5,277 bases of DNA from an uncultured Oscillospiraceae bacterium. GTDB taxonomy: Bacteria; Bacillota; Clostridia; Oscillospirales; Acutalibacteraceae. The position numbers and the translations under genes are program-made. Numbering within the stretch: position 1 is the stretch's first letter; every line of letters starts with the position of its first letter. Positions 5,185 to 5,277 of this stretch are shown here, one piece after another. The stretch spans positions 1 through 5,277 of the forward strand of contig CATXDC010000048.1 in assembly GCA_958366985.1 (NCBI GenBank), in the 5' to 3' direction. The notes under the pieces were generated by a model. That model was not told where the DNA came from and searched no databases. It saw nothing but the letters and a program-made list of their open reading frames with translations.

Positions 5185-5277
5185 ATGCGAAAGCTGTCAA
5201 TTCTTATTTGTATTTTTCTTTGCGGGGCGGCGGTGGCAGCATTTTCCGAACGTTTTGTCTGGCTGTGGTCGGTAAAC
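5185..5277 (+). CDS. Start of a probable exported or membrane-anchored protein, cut by window end
   Basis: An ATG at 5185 follows GAAAGG (5172-5177) at 7-base spacing, and the frame stays open to the last base, giving 31 residues. The N-terminus has Arg2-Lys3, a hydrophobic core (4-14) and a small-residue region A-A-V-A-A (15-19). This fits a Sec signal peptide with possible cleavage after Ala18, or a single N-terminal membrane anchor. The visible part continues FSERFVWLWSVN. Too little is present to name a family. It is a separate gene from the antirepressor, as a terminator lies between them. Confidence 0.62.
   Translation, partial: MRKLSILICIFLCGAAVAAFSERFVWLWSVN

Overview
This window looks like part of a temperate phage or prophage of a Gram-negative host, probably a proteobacterium. 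The grounds are a phage-type 'large polyvalent' protein with a zinc-peptidase motif, a BRO-N antirepressor, a small lipoprotein with a lipobox, and a C4-like antisense RNA leader. C4 RNAs are known from Proteobacteria and their phages. No species can be named from the sequence. All genes called lie on the + strand.

Layout. Positions 1-3183 hold one very long protein (at least 1056 residues) that is open at the left edge. It carries a thermolysin-like HELGH...ExxxD zinc site and a long helical body of the kind seen in phage proteins thought to enter the host with the DNA. Positions 3184-3243 are an AT-rich gap with a possible promoter. Positions 3244-4279 hold a two-gene unit: a small lipoprotein, then a three-helix membrane protein with an acidic tail carrying Glu-Pro-Val-Asn repeats. 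A strong promoter overlaps the stop codon of the second gene. It should drive a transcript that begins with a folded RNA of about 74 nt ending in a T8 run (about 4312-4385), followed by a structured leader (4400-4495), a 41-residue coiled-coil ORF (4495-4620), and an overlapping BRO-N antirepressor gene (4613-5083). A clear hairpin terminator follows at 5101-5132. The last 93 bases begin a new gene with a signal-peptide-like N-terminus, cut by the window edge.

How it fits together. The main result is the block 4276-5083. Its order (promoter, short structured RNA, small ORF, overlapping antirepressor) copies the phage P1/P7 immI logic of c4-icd-ant. There, an antisense RNA made from the same transcript pairs with the leader of the small ORF and thereby controls the coupled antirepressor. 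Here two segments of the candidate RNA (4330-4342 and 4345-4351) are complementary to adjacent leader segments (4446-4458 and 4439-4445). One leader segment lies exactly in a hairpin loop, and it can also pair with the small ORF's own start-codon region. Placing an immunity module after a probable ejection-type virion protein, with membrane-protein genes in between, recalls the immI region of P22-like phages. That comparison is inference from gene order.
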